Positions 1-7,693 of a stretch of 13,122 nucleotides of DNA are shown here, piece by piece (position 1 is the first letter of the stretch; every line of letters starts with the position of its first letter). Both the position numbers and the translations under genes were made by a program. The stretch comes from Caulobacter sp. GTDB lineage: Bacteria; Pseudomonadota; Alphaproteobacteria; Caulobacterales; Caulobacteraceae. Below the pieces are notes generated by a model. The model was not told where the DNA came from, did no database searches, and saw only the letters and a program-made list of their open reading frames with translations. The DNA lies in the NCBI GenBank assembly GCA_014378155.1, contig JACMOF010000274.1, forward strand, positions 1-13,122. Reading direction: 5' to 3'.

Positions 1-2046
1 GAAGTTGCCGACCCCGAGGTCGCCATCTATGTGGACGGCATCTATTCGCCGCGCGCCCAGGGCGCTGCGGTGCTGATGTACGACATGGACGCGGTCGAGG
101 TGCTGCGCGGCCCGCAAGGCACGCTGTTTGGCCGCAACGCCACGGTCGGCGCCATCAGCCTGCGCACGGCCAGGCCGACGACGGACGACTATTACGGCAG
201 CGCCGAACTGGTGGCCGGTTCGTACAACCGCCTAGGCGCCCGCTTCGCGGTCAACATGCCGTTGTCGGACACCTTCGCCATCCGCATCGCCGGCATCACC
301 GAGCGCCACGACGGCTATGCCGACTACCAGCAGCCCCCGGCCGGCAACGGCATCAGCCCCGCCGCCTTCGTCACCACCGGCAAGAAGTACTACGCCCAGG
401 ACCAGCGCTCGCTGCGCGTCAGCGCCCTGTGGAAGGCCACCGACAAGCTGACGTGGAGCGTCAATGTCGAGGGCTATCAGGACACCGGCGCGCCGGTAAT
501 CGGCCTGATGCAGACCCCGCGCGCCGGCCAGAAGAAGTGGTCGACGCTCAGTGACACCGCCCCCGAGAGCGATCGCTATTCCTACGGCATCCGTAGCCAG
601 CTGGACTATGCGGTCACCGACGGCATCGGCCTGACCTACATCACCGGCTGGCAACGGGTGGGTGGCGGCGCCAACAGCGACGCCGACGCCGGCGCCTTGC
701 CGCCGACCAGCGCCACCACTCCGGGCGGCGCCTTCAACGAGAACCGCACCGTCTGGTCGCGCAACGACGCCTACAGCCACGAAGTCCAGCTGAAGTCGAC
801 CGGCGACGATCGGGCCGTCGACTGGATCCTGGGCGGCTATTACAGCCACGAAGACAACTCGATCCGCTTCGACATCGATCAGCGCAACGGCTATCGCGAC
901 GGCACCTTCGCCTGGGCCGGCAGCTTCATCCAGGCCGCCCGCACCATCGAGTCCAAGGCCGCCTTCACCCAGGCCGTCTGGCACGCCACCGACCGCATTC
1001 GCCTTACCGGCGGCCTTCGCTACACCAAGGACACCAAGCAGGACGTCGGCGGCCGCAACGTGATGTTCGACGGCTGCCCCGACCCGGCCGGCAGCTTCTC
1101 GTGCACCTACGGGACCTATGGCCACGGCATCTTCGCCGTCGGCCGCAGCCTGACCGCCGCCCAGCTACTGACGCTGCTGCCGGGCTACGCGATCTCGCCC
1201 AACGATGTGAAGGGCAGCTGGAGCAAGCTGACCTGGCTGGCCCGCGCCGACGCCGATCTGACCGACGACGTGCTGGTCTATGCCTCGGTCGGCACCGGCT
1301 TCAAGTCGGGCAACATCCAGGACGGCGGCAAGCTGACCAACCCGGAAACCCTGACCAACTACGAAGTGGGTTCGAAGATCCGCTTCCTGGACGGCCGAGC
1401 CACGCTGAATCTCGCAGCCTACTACGCGGACTTCAAAGGCTATCAGGTCAACCAGGCGGTCACGACCCGCAACCCGGACGGCTCAGTGAAGTCCTCGCAA
1501 CTGGTGACCCAAAACGCCAAGGGCGCGACGGCGTACGGCTTCGAAGCCGAACTAACCGCCAACCTGACCGCCGTCGACCGCCTGCAGTTTTCCGCCTCGC
1601 TCCAAAAGACCGAGATGGACGACCTGCAGAGCATCGACGCCCGCCTCTATGCCAACAACGACCCCACCAAGCTGGTCAATGTGAAGGGCAACGAACTTGC
1701 CCACGCGCCGCGCTTCTCGGGCACGGTCTCGTACGAGCATGTGTTCGAGCTGAGCAACGGCGGGCGGATCACCCCGCGCCTGAGCACCCACATCGAAAGC
1801 AAGAGCTGGCTGTCCTACTTCAATCAGGGCGCCGCCGACCAGCAGAAGGGCTATACGCGCTCCGACCTGGTGGTGCGCTACGAGCCGCCGGAAGATCCGT
1901 GGTCGCTCGAAGGCTTTGTCCAGAACATTGAGGACAAGAACATCAAGTCCGGGGCCGGCGCCTTCGGGGGGCCGTCCACCCCGGTATGGCTGTCGGTTTA
2001 TCAACCCCCGCGCACCTGGGGCTTCCGCGTCCGCGCGAAGTTCTAG
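1..2046 (+). CDS. TonB-dependent outer-membrane receptor, 5' partial
   Basis: The reading frame is open from base 1, so the signal peptide, TonB box and first part of the plug lie outside the window; 681 residues are visible. Plug-domain sequence is seen at once: EVLRGPQGTLFGRNATVGAI (about residues 37-56 of the visible part) is the classic LRGPQGTLFGRN motif. A 22-strand barrel should follow, and the stretch GTGFKSGN...ETLTNYEVGSK (about 431-455) is typical of the distal barrel in these receptors. The protein ends RVRAKF, with the terminal Phe that outer-membrane barrels use for assembly by the BAM machinery. The family imports siderophores, cobalamin, or in Caulobacter also plant-derived oligosaccharides, using energy from TonB/ExbBD. 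The substrate cannot be told from the sequence. A halogenase-family gene follows, a pairing I recall from carbohydrate-uptake loci of Caulobacter and Xanthomonas. The family call is very sure. Confidence 0.96.
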   Translation, partial: EVADPEVAIYVDGIYSPRAQGAAVLMYDMDAVEVLRGPQGTLFGRNATVGAISLRTARPTTDDYYGSAELVAGSYNRLGARFAVNMPLSDTFAIRIAGITERHDGYADYQQPPAGNGISPAAFVTTGKKYYAQDQRSLRVSALWKATDKLTWSVNVEGYQDTGAPVIGLMQTPRAGQKKWSTLSDTAPESDRYSYGIRSQLDYAVTDGIGLTYITGWQRVGGGANSDADAGALPPTSATTPGGAFNENRTVWSRNDAYSHEVQLKSTGDDRAVDWILGGYYSHEDNSIRFDIDQRNGYRDGTFAWAGSFIQAARTIESKAAFTQAVWHATDRIRLTGGLRYTKDTKQDVGGRNVMFDGCPDPAGSFSCTYGTYGHGIFAVGRSLTAAQLLTLLPGYAISPNDVKGSWSKLTWLARADADLTDDVLVYASVGTGFKSGNIQDGGKLTNPETLTNYEVGSKIRFLDGRATLNLAAYYADFKGYQVNQAVTTRNPDGSVKSSQLVTQNAKGATAYGFEAELTANLTAVDRLQFSASLQKTEMDDLQSIDARLYANNDPTKLVNVKGNELAHAPRFSGTVSYEHVFELSNGGRITPRLSTHIESKSWLSYFNQGAADQQKGYTRSDLVVRYEPPEDPWSLEGFVQNIEDKNIKSGAGAFGGPSTPVWLSVYQPPRTWGFRVRAKF

Positions 2047-2150
2047 AGCATTTTTCGAGCGAAGTGGTTCCGGTTCGCGTGAAGAAAAATGCGCCAAAAC
2101 AGAAGATTAGAGCCCCCGGCCTGACGCAGTCAGGTCGTGAAATGCTCTAG
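2043..2150. repeat. Palindromic intergenic repeat on the stop codon of the receptor gene
   Basis: Perfect 10-base terminal inverted repeats, CTAGAGCATT (2043-2052) and AATGCTCTAG (2141-2150), bound the element. Inside are a second pair, GCATTTTTC (2048-2056) with GAAAAATGC (2084-2092), a third, GCGAA (2059-2063) with TTCGC (2074-2078), and a small hairpin CCTGAC-GCA-GTCAGG (2120-2134). The left half (GAGCATTTTTCGAGCGAAGTGG... then GGTTCGCGTGAAGAAAAATGCG) resembles a dispersed palindromic repeat that I recall from many alphaproteobacterial genomes. That is recognition from memory. The TAG stop of the receptor is bases 2-4 of the left terminal repeat. Confidence 0.7.
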
Positions 2151-2159
2151 GCTCGCATG

Positions 2160-2194
2160 GGACCGGCCCGCCGCCTCCGGCGGTGGGCCGGTCC
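2160..2194. terminator. Long hairpin downstream of the receptor gene
   Basis: GGACCGGCCC (2160-2169) and CCGCC (2171-2175) pair with GGCGG (2179-2183) and GGGCCGGTCC (2185-2194), with a G-T wobble between them, giving a stem of about 16 bp and the loop TCC. No T-tract follows directly, so this is either a transcript 3'-end stabiliser or a weak terminator placed before the better one at 2237-2285. Confidence 0.5.
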
Positions 2195-2236
2195 ATCGAA
2201 GTTTCTTGAGCGTTCCACCTCCCAGACTGACGCTCT

Positions 2237-2285
2237 CCCGGGTGGCGGCTATTCCCCTGACGCCGCCCGGGCTTTTCTTTGTTTT
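2237..2285 (+). terminator. Intrinsic terminator between receptor and halogenase
   Basis: CCCGGGTGGCG (2237-2247) pairs with CGCCGCCCGGG (2261-2271) with one G-T wobble, loop of 13 bases, followed by CTTTTCTTTGTTTT. This has the full form of a rho-independent terminator. It should end the receptor transcript. It also sits only about 55 bases before the halogenase start, where it could act as a leader attenuator. CCACCT (2215-2220) could pair instead with GGGTGG (2240-2245) inside its left arm. Confidence 0.75.
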
Positions 2286-2302
2286 CCCGACTCGGGGTCC
2301 AG

Positions 2303-2328
2303 TCCCTCCCTGAGCAATCTTTGAGGGA
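2303..2328 (+). promoter_or_regulatory. Hairpin that covers the halogenase ribosome binding site
   Basis: TCCCTC (2303-2308) is the exact complement of GAGGGA (2323-2328), the only Shine-Dalgarno-like sequence before the halogenase ATG at 2339. The 14-base loop is CCTGAGCAATCTTT. A further TGAGC (2311-2315) / GCTCA (2335-2339) pairing would reach the ATG itself. Pairing of either kind would reduce translation. Six base pairs is modest, so this may be chance. Confidence 0.4.
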
Positions 2329-2338
2329 TCATCCGCTC

Positions 2339-3880
2339 ATGGCAGGCAACCGCATCGTCATCGTCGGCGGCGGCACGGCGGGCTGGCTGACGGCCGCCTT
2401 CCTGGCCAAGGCGCTGGGCGCGAACCGTCCAGGCGGCGCCAGCATCACCCTGGTCGAGTCGCCGGACATCGGCATCATCGGCGTGGGCGAGGGCACGTTT
2501 CCCACCATCCGCGCGACGCTCGCCACGCTGGGGGTCAGCGAGGCGCAGTTCCTGCGAGAGAGCTCGGCCACCTTCAAGCAGGGGGTACTGTTCCGCGACT
2601 GGGAACGGCGTTCATCGGACGGCAAGGCTTCCGAATACTTTCACCCGTTCAACGTGCCGGTCCAACCGGGCGGGCGTGATCTGTCGCCCTACTGGCTGCT
2701 GGACCGCCGGGCGGGATCGACCGTCCCCTTCGCTGAGGCGGTGACCAATCAGAGCCAGGTCGTCGCCCATGGCCTGGGCCCCAAGCGGCTGGAGGACCCC
2801 GACTTCCAGGGGCCGATGAACTATGCCTACCATTTCGACGCCGCCCGCTTCGCCGACTTCCTGCGCGGCGTGGCCAAGGACCTGGGCGTCGTCCACCTGA
2901 CCGGCAAGGTCGAGACGGTGCAACGCGACGGCGAGACCGGCGACATCGCCTCGGTCACGGCCGGCGAACTGGGCGTCATCGAGGGCGACCTGTTCATCGA
3001 CTGTTCGGGCTTCCGCGCCCTGCTGATCGGCGAGGCCCTGGGCGTGCCGTTCAAGCGCTGCGACGATGTGCTGTTTAACGATCGCGCCCTGGCCGTGCAG
3101 GTCCCCTACGCCACGCCGGACGCGCCGATCGCGCCCTACACCCTGGCCACCGCTCACGAGGCGGGTTGGACCTGGGACATCGGCCTGGAGAACCGCCGGG
3201 GCGTCGGCTACGTGTTCTCCAGCCGGCACAGCGACGAGGCGCGGGCCGAAGAGGTGCTGCGGGCCTATGTCGGCAAAGAGGCCGACCCTCTGCCGGTGCG
3301 GTTGCTGAAGTTCCAGACCGGCTATCGCGAGACCCAGTGGGTCGGCAACTGCGTGGCCGTGGGCCTATCGGCGGGCTTCTTCGAGCCGCTGGAATCCACC
3401 GGCATCATGCTGATCGAGGCCGCCGCGATGATGATCGCCGACACCTTCCCGCTGAAGGGCAGGGCGGCGATGGAAGGCGCGGCGCGCAACTTCAGCAGCG
3501 CCATGAGTGGCCGCTTCGAGCGGATCGTCGCCTTCCTCAAGCTGCACTACTGTCTGTCCAAGCGCGAAGAGCCCTATTGGCGCGACAACGCCGACCCGGC
3601 CTCGTGGCCTCAAGGTCTGCGCGACATGCTGGCCCAGTGGGCGCACCGGCCCGTCTCGCGCTTCGACTTCGTTGTCGATCTGGAGACCTTCCTGCCGGCC
3701 AGCTACCAGTTCATCCTCTACGGCATGAACGCCGCGACCGATTTCTCGCCGGTCGACGGGCGGTATCCGGATGGCGTGCTGGCGCGGCAGACCTTCGAAA
3801 AGGTGGCGGCGGCCTCGACCGAGGCGCTGAAGCACCTGCCGGTCCATCGCAAGCTGGTCGAGGCTTACTACGCGCGATGA
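2339..3880 (+). CDS. Flavin-dependent tryptophan-halogenase family protein
   Basis: 513 residues, usual for PF04820. The family uses FADH2 and oxygen to make hypohalous acid, which reaches the substrate by way of a lysine. Visible features are the FAD-binding Rossmann start IVGGGTAGW (about residues 8-16), GVGEGTFPT (48-56), the lysine K80 in ATFKQGVLF (equivalent to PrnA K79), the motif WTWDIG (277-282), and FEPLEST (348-354), whose E352-S353 match PrnA E346-S347. The canonical WxWxIP motif ends here in Gly, which I recall as usual in the Caulobacter/Xanthomonas branch linked to TonB receptors. ATG 2339 is chosen because VIVGGGTAGW follows directly and GAGGGA lies before it; a TTG at 2279 would start inside the terminator. 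The true substrate is unknown, and many members of this branch have no shown activity on free tryptophan. Confidence 0.93.
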   Translation: MAGNRIVIVGGGTAGWLTAAFLAKALGANRPGGASITLVESPDIGIIGVGEGTFPTIRATLATLGVSEAQFLRESSATFKQGVLFRDWERRSSDGKASEYFHPFNVPVQPGGRDLSPYWLLDRRAGSTVPFAEAVTNQSQVVAHGLGPKRLEDPDFQGPMNYAYHFDAARFADFLRGVAKDLGVVHLTGKVETVQRDGETGDIASVTAGELGVIEGDLFIDCSGFRALLIGEALGVPFKRCDDVLFNDRALAVQVPYATPDAPIAPYTLATAHEAGWTWDIGLENRRGVGYVFSSRHSDEARAEEVLRAYVGKEADPLPVRLLKFQTGYRETQWVGNCVAVGLSAGFFEPLESTGIMLIEAAAMMIADTFPLKGRAAMEGAARNFSSAMSGRFERIVAFLKLHYCLSKREEPYWRDNADPASWPQGLRDMLAQWAHRPVSRFDFVVDLETFLPASYQFILYGMNAATDFSPVDGRYPDGVLARQTFEKVAAASTEALKHLPVHRKLVEAYYAR

Positions 3881-3890
3881 CTGGTCCGGC

Positions 3891-3918
3891 TGGGGACAGG
3901 CGTATGCGCCTGTCCCCA
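3891..3918. terminator. Perfect hairpin between two convergent genes
   Basis: TGGGGACAGGCG (3891-3902) pairs fully with CGCCTGTCCCCA (3907-3918), loop TATG. It lies between the halogenase stop (3880) and the thiolase stop (3923-3925), so it would form in both transcripts. No T-tract is present on either strand. A bidirectional terminator or 3'-end protecting stem is the best reading. Confidence 0.65.
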
Positions 3919-3922
3919 TGCG

Positions 3923-5161
3923 CTATACCCGCTCGATGATGATCGCCGGGGCCATGCCGCCCGCCGCGCACATCGTCACCAGGCCGCGCTTCAGGCCCCG
4001 CCGCTCCAACTCGTCCAGCATCGTGCCGATCAGGATCGACCCGGTCGCGCCGATCGGATGGCCCAGCGCCATCGCCCCGCCATTGACATTGACCTTGTCG
4101 CGGTCGAGCCGCAGGTCGCGGATAAACTTCTCGGCCACCACGGCGAAGGCCTCGTTGATCTCCCACAGGTCGATGTCGTCAACCGTCAGTCCGGCCTTGG
4201 CCAGCACCTTGCGGGCGGCGGGAACCGGGGCGTTGAGCATCAGGGTCGGGCTGTCGCCGATATTGGCCATGGCGATCACGCGGCCGCGCGGCTTCAAGCC
4301 GTGGGCGGCGGCATAGGACGGCGAGGCCAGCAGCACCGCCGCCGCGCCATCGACCACACCCGAGGAATTGCCGGCGTGGTGCACATGGTTGATCTTGAGG
4401 TCCGGATAGACTTGGTGGATCAGCCCGCCCAGGGTGGTCCCCGCCTCGTCGATCGGCACGCCGGCCATCATCTGGAACGAGGCCTTCAGCGATGACAGGC
4501 CCTCGATCGTGGTCTCGGGGCGAGGGAACTCCTCGCGGTCCAGGGCCACCGAGCCGTCGTCGCGATAGACCGGCACCAGCGACTTGTCGAAATGGCCGTG
4601 GCGGATCGCGTGGTCGGCGCGCTGCTGGCTCAGCAGGGCCAACTCGTCCAGCGCCCGGCGGTCGATGCCTTCCAGGGTGGCGATGGCGTCGGCGCAGACC
4701 CCCTGGTGGGTCTGGGGATGGCGGGCCCGCAGGCGCAGATTGCCGGAGTCCAGCAGGCCCACCGAGGTCCGATCCGCAGTGGCGGCGGTGTAGGACATCA
4801 TTTCCGTGCCGCCGGCGATCACCAGGTCTTCCATGCCCGACATGATCGAGGCCGCGGCCAGGTTCACCGTGGTGATGCCCGAGCCGCAGAACCGGTCCAG
4901 GGTCATGCCGCTGGCCCGCACGTCGTAGCCGGCGTCCAGAGCGGCCATCCGGCCCATGTCGCCGCCCTGCTTGCCGCGCTGGGTGCTCGTGCCCCAGATG
5001 ATGTCATCGACCTCAGCGGTGTTCAGCGCGTTCCGCTCGGCCAGGGCCTTCAGCACAGTGGCGGCCAGGTGCTGGGGATGGTGGTCGGCCAACGCTCCCT
5101 TGCCAACCTTGCCGATGCCGCGCGGCGTGCGGCAGGCGTCGATGATCAGGGCCTCGGGCAT
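3923..5161 (-). CDS. Acetyl-CoA acyltransferase (thiolase family)
   Basis: 412 residues, slightly longer than the usual 390-400. Thiolases condense two acyl-CoA units or cleave 3-ketoacyl-CoA, acting in the cytoplasm. The nucleophile is C92 in DRFCGSG. The C-terminal catalytic pair is H368 in NGGAMALGHPIGATG and C398 in TMCAAGGMAPA. The N-terminal start EALIIDACRTPRGIGKVGKG is typical. The chosen ATG has a strong ribosome binding site, GGGAGG on the minus strand at 5171-5176, 9 bases upstream. No other fatty-acid or polyhydroxyalkanoate gene is near, so biosynthetic (acetoacetyl-CoA) and degradative (3-ketoacyl-CoA) roles cannot be separated. It lies 73 bases after the penicillin-binding protein on the same strand, so cotranscription is possible, though the two have no obvious common function. 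Family call very sure, substrate not. Confidence 0.95.
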   Translation of the reverse strand: MPEALIIDACRTPRGIGKVGKGALADHHPQHLAATVLKALAERNALNTAEVDDIIWGTSTQRGKQGGDMGRMAALDAGYDVRASGMTLDRFCGSGITTVNLAAASIMSGMEDLVIAGGTEMMSYTAATADRTSVGLLDSGNLRLRARHPQTHQGVCADAIATLEGIDRRALDELALLSQQRADHAIRHGHFDKSLVPVYRDDGSVALDREEFPRPETTIEGLSSLKASFQMMAGVPIDEAGTTLGGLIHQVYPDLKINHVHHAGNSSGVVDGAAAVLLASPSYAAAHGLKPRGRVIAMANIGDSPTLMLNAPVPAARKVLAKAGLTVDDIDLWEINEAFAVVAEKFIRDLRLDRDKVNVNGGAMALGHPIGATGSILIGTMLDELERRGLKRGLVTMCAAGGMAPAIIIERV

Positions 5162-5234
5162 AGCGGCGTTCCTCCCAGAACGGTTGCCTAAAACGGCATT
5201 GAACCGACCTGAGCGCCGGCGCCCTTGGGTCAGT

Positions 5235-7508
5235 CTAGCGGTTTTCGCTCGGCGGAGGCGCGGCCGGGGCGACCGGAACGGGCGCGATCGGAGGCGAGGG
5301 GTCGGCCGGCGCGGCGGGGCTGGCAGGATCGGCGGGCGCGGGCTCGCCAGGGACGGCCGGGTCGAGCGTAACCTCGGGCGCGATCTCCAGGGTCGGGTCC
5401 TCGGGATTGAGTGGCACCAGGCTTTCGTCGATCACCGGCGCCGCGCGAACGCCGCGCCCCACGGCGTAGCTGGCGAGTTCCTTCCAGATCTTGGCCGGCA
5501 TGCCGCCGCCGACCACGCCGTTCATCGGGCTGTTGTCGTCATTGCCGACCCAAACGCCGATCACCAGGTCGCCGACATAGCCGACGAACAGGGCGTCGCG
5601 ATAGCTCTGGCTGGTGCCGGTCTTGCCGAACGCGCCGGGGATCGCCGCCTCGATGCCGGTGCCGCGCTGGGTGGCCGAGCGCAGCAGGTCACGCATACCA
5701 ACCAGCTCGGCCTTGGTCAGGGGATGAACCTTGGCCGGCTTGCGCCAGTCGGCCAGACCGTGCGGAACCACCGGCGTCTCGCCGGCCGCGATGGCCGCAT
5801 AGGCCGCCGTCAGCCGCACCAGGCTCATCGGGCCGGTGCCCAAGGCCAGGGTCAGGTCGTCGGGGATCGGGTCGGTGACGCCGAGGTCGCGGGCGGTGCG
5901 GACGATGCTGTCTCGACCAACCTGCTTGGCCAGACGCACTGCGGCGACGTTGGAAGACGCGGCGAAGGCGGTGATCAGCGGCACCTCGCGGCCGGCGTAC
6001 TTGCTCTCGTGGTTCTTGGGCGTCCAGCCGCTGACGGTGACAGGCGCGTCGAGGATCGGGCTGGTCGGGGTCATGCCCTGGCGCAGGGCGGTCAGGTAGA
6101 CGAACAGCTTGAAGGCCGAGCCGGGCGGACGATCGCCGTCGGCGCGGTTGAACTGGCTGGCCTTGTAGTCGCGGCCGCCGACCATGGCGACCACCCGGCC
6201 GTCGGTGCGCATGGCGACGATCGCCCCTTGGCTGACGTTCAGCCCCTTGCCGTCGCGGTCCAGCGCGGAGCGAAGCACCTTCTCGGCCTTGGCCTGCAGG
6301 TCGCGGTCCAGGGTGGTGCGCACCACGGTCTCGCCATAGGTGTTTTCGAACACCGCCTTGGCCTGGGGGAACACCCAGTCGGCGAAGTAGGAGCCCGTAG
6401 GCAGTTTGGGGCGGCCGCCGTCCACATGGATGTCGCGGACGGCCTGGGCGGCCTGGGCGGGGGTGATGGTCCCGGTGTCGACCATGGCGACCAGCACCAC
6501 GCGCATCCGGGCCTTGGCGCCGTCGAAATTCTCGGTCGGGGCCAGGCGCGAGGGGGCCTTGACCATGCCGGCCAGCATCGCCGCCTCGCCGACCGACAGG
6601 GTCTCGGGTGTCTTGTCGAAATAGTGCCGGGCCGCGGCGCGCAGGCCAAAGGCGCCGTCGCCGAAATAGATCGACGACAGGTAGCGCGACAGGATCTCAT
6701 TCTTAGATAACCGGGCTTCCAGATAGAGCGCGATCAGCACCTCCTGGGCCTTGCGGCGCAGGCTGCGCTGGTTGGACAGGAAGGCGTTCTTGGCCAGCTG
6801 CTGGGTGATGGTCGAGCCGCCTTCGGACACGCCGCCCGCCTTGGCGTTGGAGCGCATGGCGCGGGCGATGCCCTTGGGATCGACGCCTATGTGCTTGTAG
6901 AAGCGCCGGTCCTCGATCGAGACAAAGGCCCCGGGCACATAGGCCGGCAGATTGGCGACCACCACGGGGGCTTCCTTGTAGGACCCGCGCCGGGCGATGG
7001 CCGTGCCGTCGGTGGCCTCCAGGATCAGGGTCGGGTTGGCCAGCGGCTCGAGGGCGCGGCCCAGGGGCAGGGACCACAGCAGCGAGGCGATCACCGAGAT
7101 CACCAGCAGCACGACGGCGCCAGCTCCGACCTGCCAGGCGCGGCGCCGCCACAGCGCCGGCTTGCGGGGGACTGGCGCCGGGGCGGTATCGGAAGTGACG
7201 GAGGCTTGCGGCGCTTCGGCGGTTTCCGGGTCAGCGGGCGCCGGCTCAGGTTCAACAACCGCCGGCGCGAGTTGGACGGTGTCCAGCGTCTCCGGTTCGA
7301 CCGCGGAGATGGGCGCGGCGACGGGCCTTGGCTTGCGGAGGCGCCTGGGCTTGGCGGGGGCGGCCTTGATGGTCTCCGGAGCCGGCTCGGCTGCGGTCAC
7401 CGGCGCGGGCGCGGCCGTGGGTTTGCGCACGCGTTTCGGCTTCGGCGTGGCGCCCTCGGGCGAGACGGCTCGCGGGGCGATCTTGGGCTCGTCGGAAGGA
7501 TCGGACAT
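5235..7508 (-). CDS. Class A penicillin-binding protein (glycosyltransferase plus transpeptidase)
   Basis: 757 residues. Order: a cytoplasmic tail rich in Pro, Ala and Lys/Arg (1-125, with repeated PKPKRVRKP and PAKPRRLRKP), one membrane segment (about 126-148), a GT51 glycosyltransferase domain with catalytic E199 in SIEDRRFYKHIGVD and GGSTITQQLAKN (230-241), then a transpeptidase domain with S464 in SAFK, SSN (518-520) and KTGTS (629-633), and a Pro/Ala-rich periplasmic tail (about 697-757). It polymerises lipid II and crosslinks the strands in the periplasm. All catalytic motifs are intact. Caulobacter has several class A PBPs. The long N-tail recalls PbpC, but I do not see the conserved N-terminal peptide I associate with PbpC, so I give no symbol. 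No Shine-Dalgarno sequence is evident before the ATG. The start could in principle be later, but the tail composition is consistent up to residue 1. Confidence 0.95.
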   Translation of the reverse strand: MSDPSDEPKIAPRAVSPEGATPKPKRVRKPTAAPAPVTAAEPAPETIKAAPAKPRRLRKPRPVAAPISAVEPETLDTVQLAPAVVEPEPAPADPETAEAPQASVTSDTAPAPVPRKPALWRRRAWQVGAGAVVLLVISVIASLLWSLPLGRALEPLANPTLILEATDGTAIARRGSYKEAPVVVANLPAYVPGAFVSIEDRRFYKHIGVDPKGIARAMRSNAKAGGVSEGGSTITQQLAKNAFLSNQRSLRRKAQEVLIALYLEARLSKNEILSRYLSSIYFGDGAFGLRAAARHYFDKTPETLSVGEAAMLAGMVKAPSRLAPTENFDGAKARMRVVLVAMVDTGTITPAQAAQAVRDIHVDGGRPKLPTGSYFADWVFPQAKAVFENTYGETVVRTTLDRDLQAKAEKVLRSALDRDGKGLNVSQGAIVAMRTDGRVVAMVGGRDYKASQFNRADGDRPPGSAFKLFVYLTALRQGMTPTSPILDAPVTVSGWTPKNHESKYAGREVPLITAFAASSNVAAVRLAKQVGRDSIVRTARDLGVTDPIPDDLTLALGTGPMSLVRLTAAYAAIAAGETPVVPHGLADWRKPAKVHPLTKAELVGMRDLLRSATQRGTGIEAAIPGAFGKTGTSQSYRDALFVGYVGDLVIGVWVGNDDNSPMNGVVGGGMPAKIWKELASYAVGRGVRAAPVIDESLVPLNPEDPTLEIAPEVTLDPAVPGEPAPADPASPAAPADPSPPIAPVPVAPAAPPPSENR

Positions 7509-7523
7509 GCGATTCGCAGGCTG

Positions 7524-7540
7524 GCGGGCCAGGGGCCCGC
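7524..7540 (-). promoter_or_regulatory. Hairpin in the presumed leader of the penicillin-binding protein
   Basis: GCGGGCC (7524-7530) and GGCCCGC (7534-7540) form a perfect 7-bp stem with a 3-base loop, starting 16 bases upstream of the ATG at 7508. In the minus-strand message it would occupy the place where a ribosome binding site is expected, and none is seen there. Confidence 0.35.
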
Positions 7541-7553
7541 GTGAGGATGCTGG

Positions 7554-7581
7554 TCCTTAGCACAGGCGCGGGCGGAGCCAA
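7554..7581 (-). promoter_or_regulatory. Possible housekeeping promoter for the penicillin-binding protein
   Basis: Read on the minus strand: TTGGCTC (7581-7575), a 12- to 13-base gap, then GCTAAGGA (7561-7554). This fits the Caulobacter pattern TTGaCgS, 10-14 bases, GCTANAWC in the -35 and in the GCTA core of the -10, but not in the last bases. Transcription would start near 7547, giving a leader of about 40 bases that holds the hairpin 7524-7540. Confidence 0.3.
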
Positions 7582-7590
7582 CGCCGCGCG

Positions 7591-7619
7591 GAACGTCTCG
7601 CGTTCTGTTTGAGGCAAAC
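7591..7619. promoter_or_regulatory. Two adjacent small dyads between divergent genes
   Basis: GAACG-TCTCG-CGTTC (7591-7605) is followed at once by GTTTG-AGG-CAAAC (7607-7619), between the start of the penicillin-binding protein and the HtrA-like gene. They may be operators shared by both promoters. GAAC-N7-GTTC is not the alphaproteobacterial LexA box, which is the direct repeat GTTC-N7-GTTC. Confidence 0.25.
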
Positions 7620-7693
7620 GTGCCGTCGCCTGGCGGTATCCCTTGTCGCGCGCGCCGGTCGATCCCAGATCTGGACTCCTAAAGGAGATCGAG

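Noticed and set aside
4956..6710. Long plus-strand open frame of 584 codons opposite the PBP and thiolase genes
   Set aside because: It is the antisense of two genes with intact catalytic motifs; its protein is Gly/Ala/Arg/His repeats without domain signs, as expected from GC-rich codon bias.
7591..7605. SOS (LexA) box candidate GAAC-N7-GTTC
   Set aside because: The alphaproteobacterial box is the direct repeat GTTC-N7-GTTC; this one is inverted.
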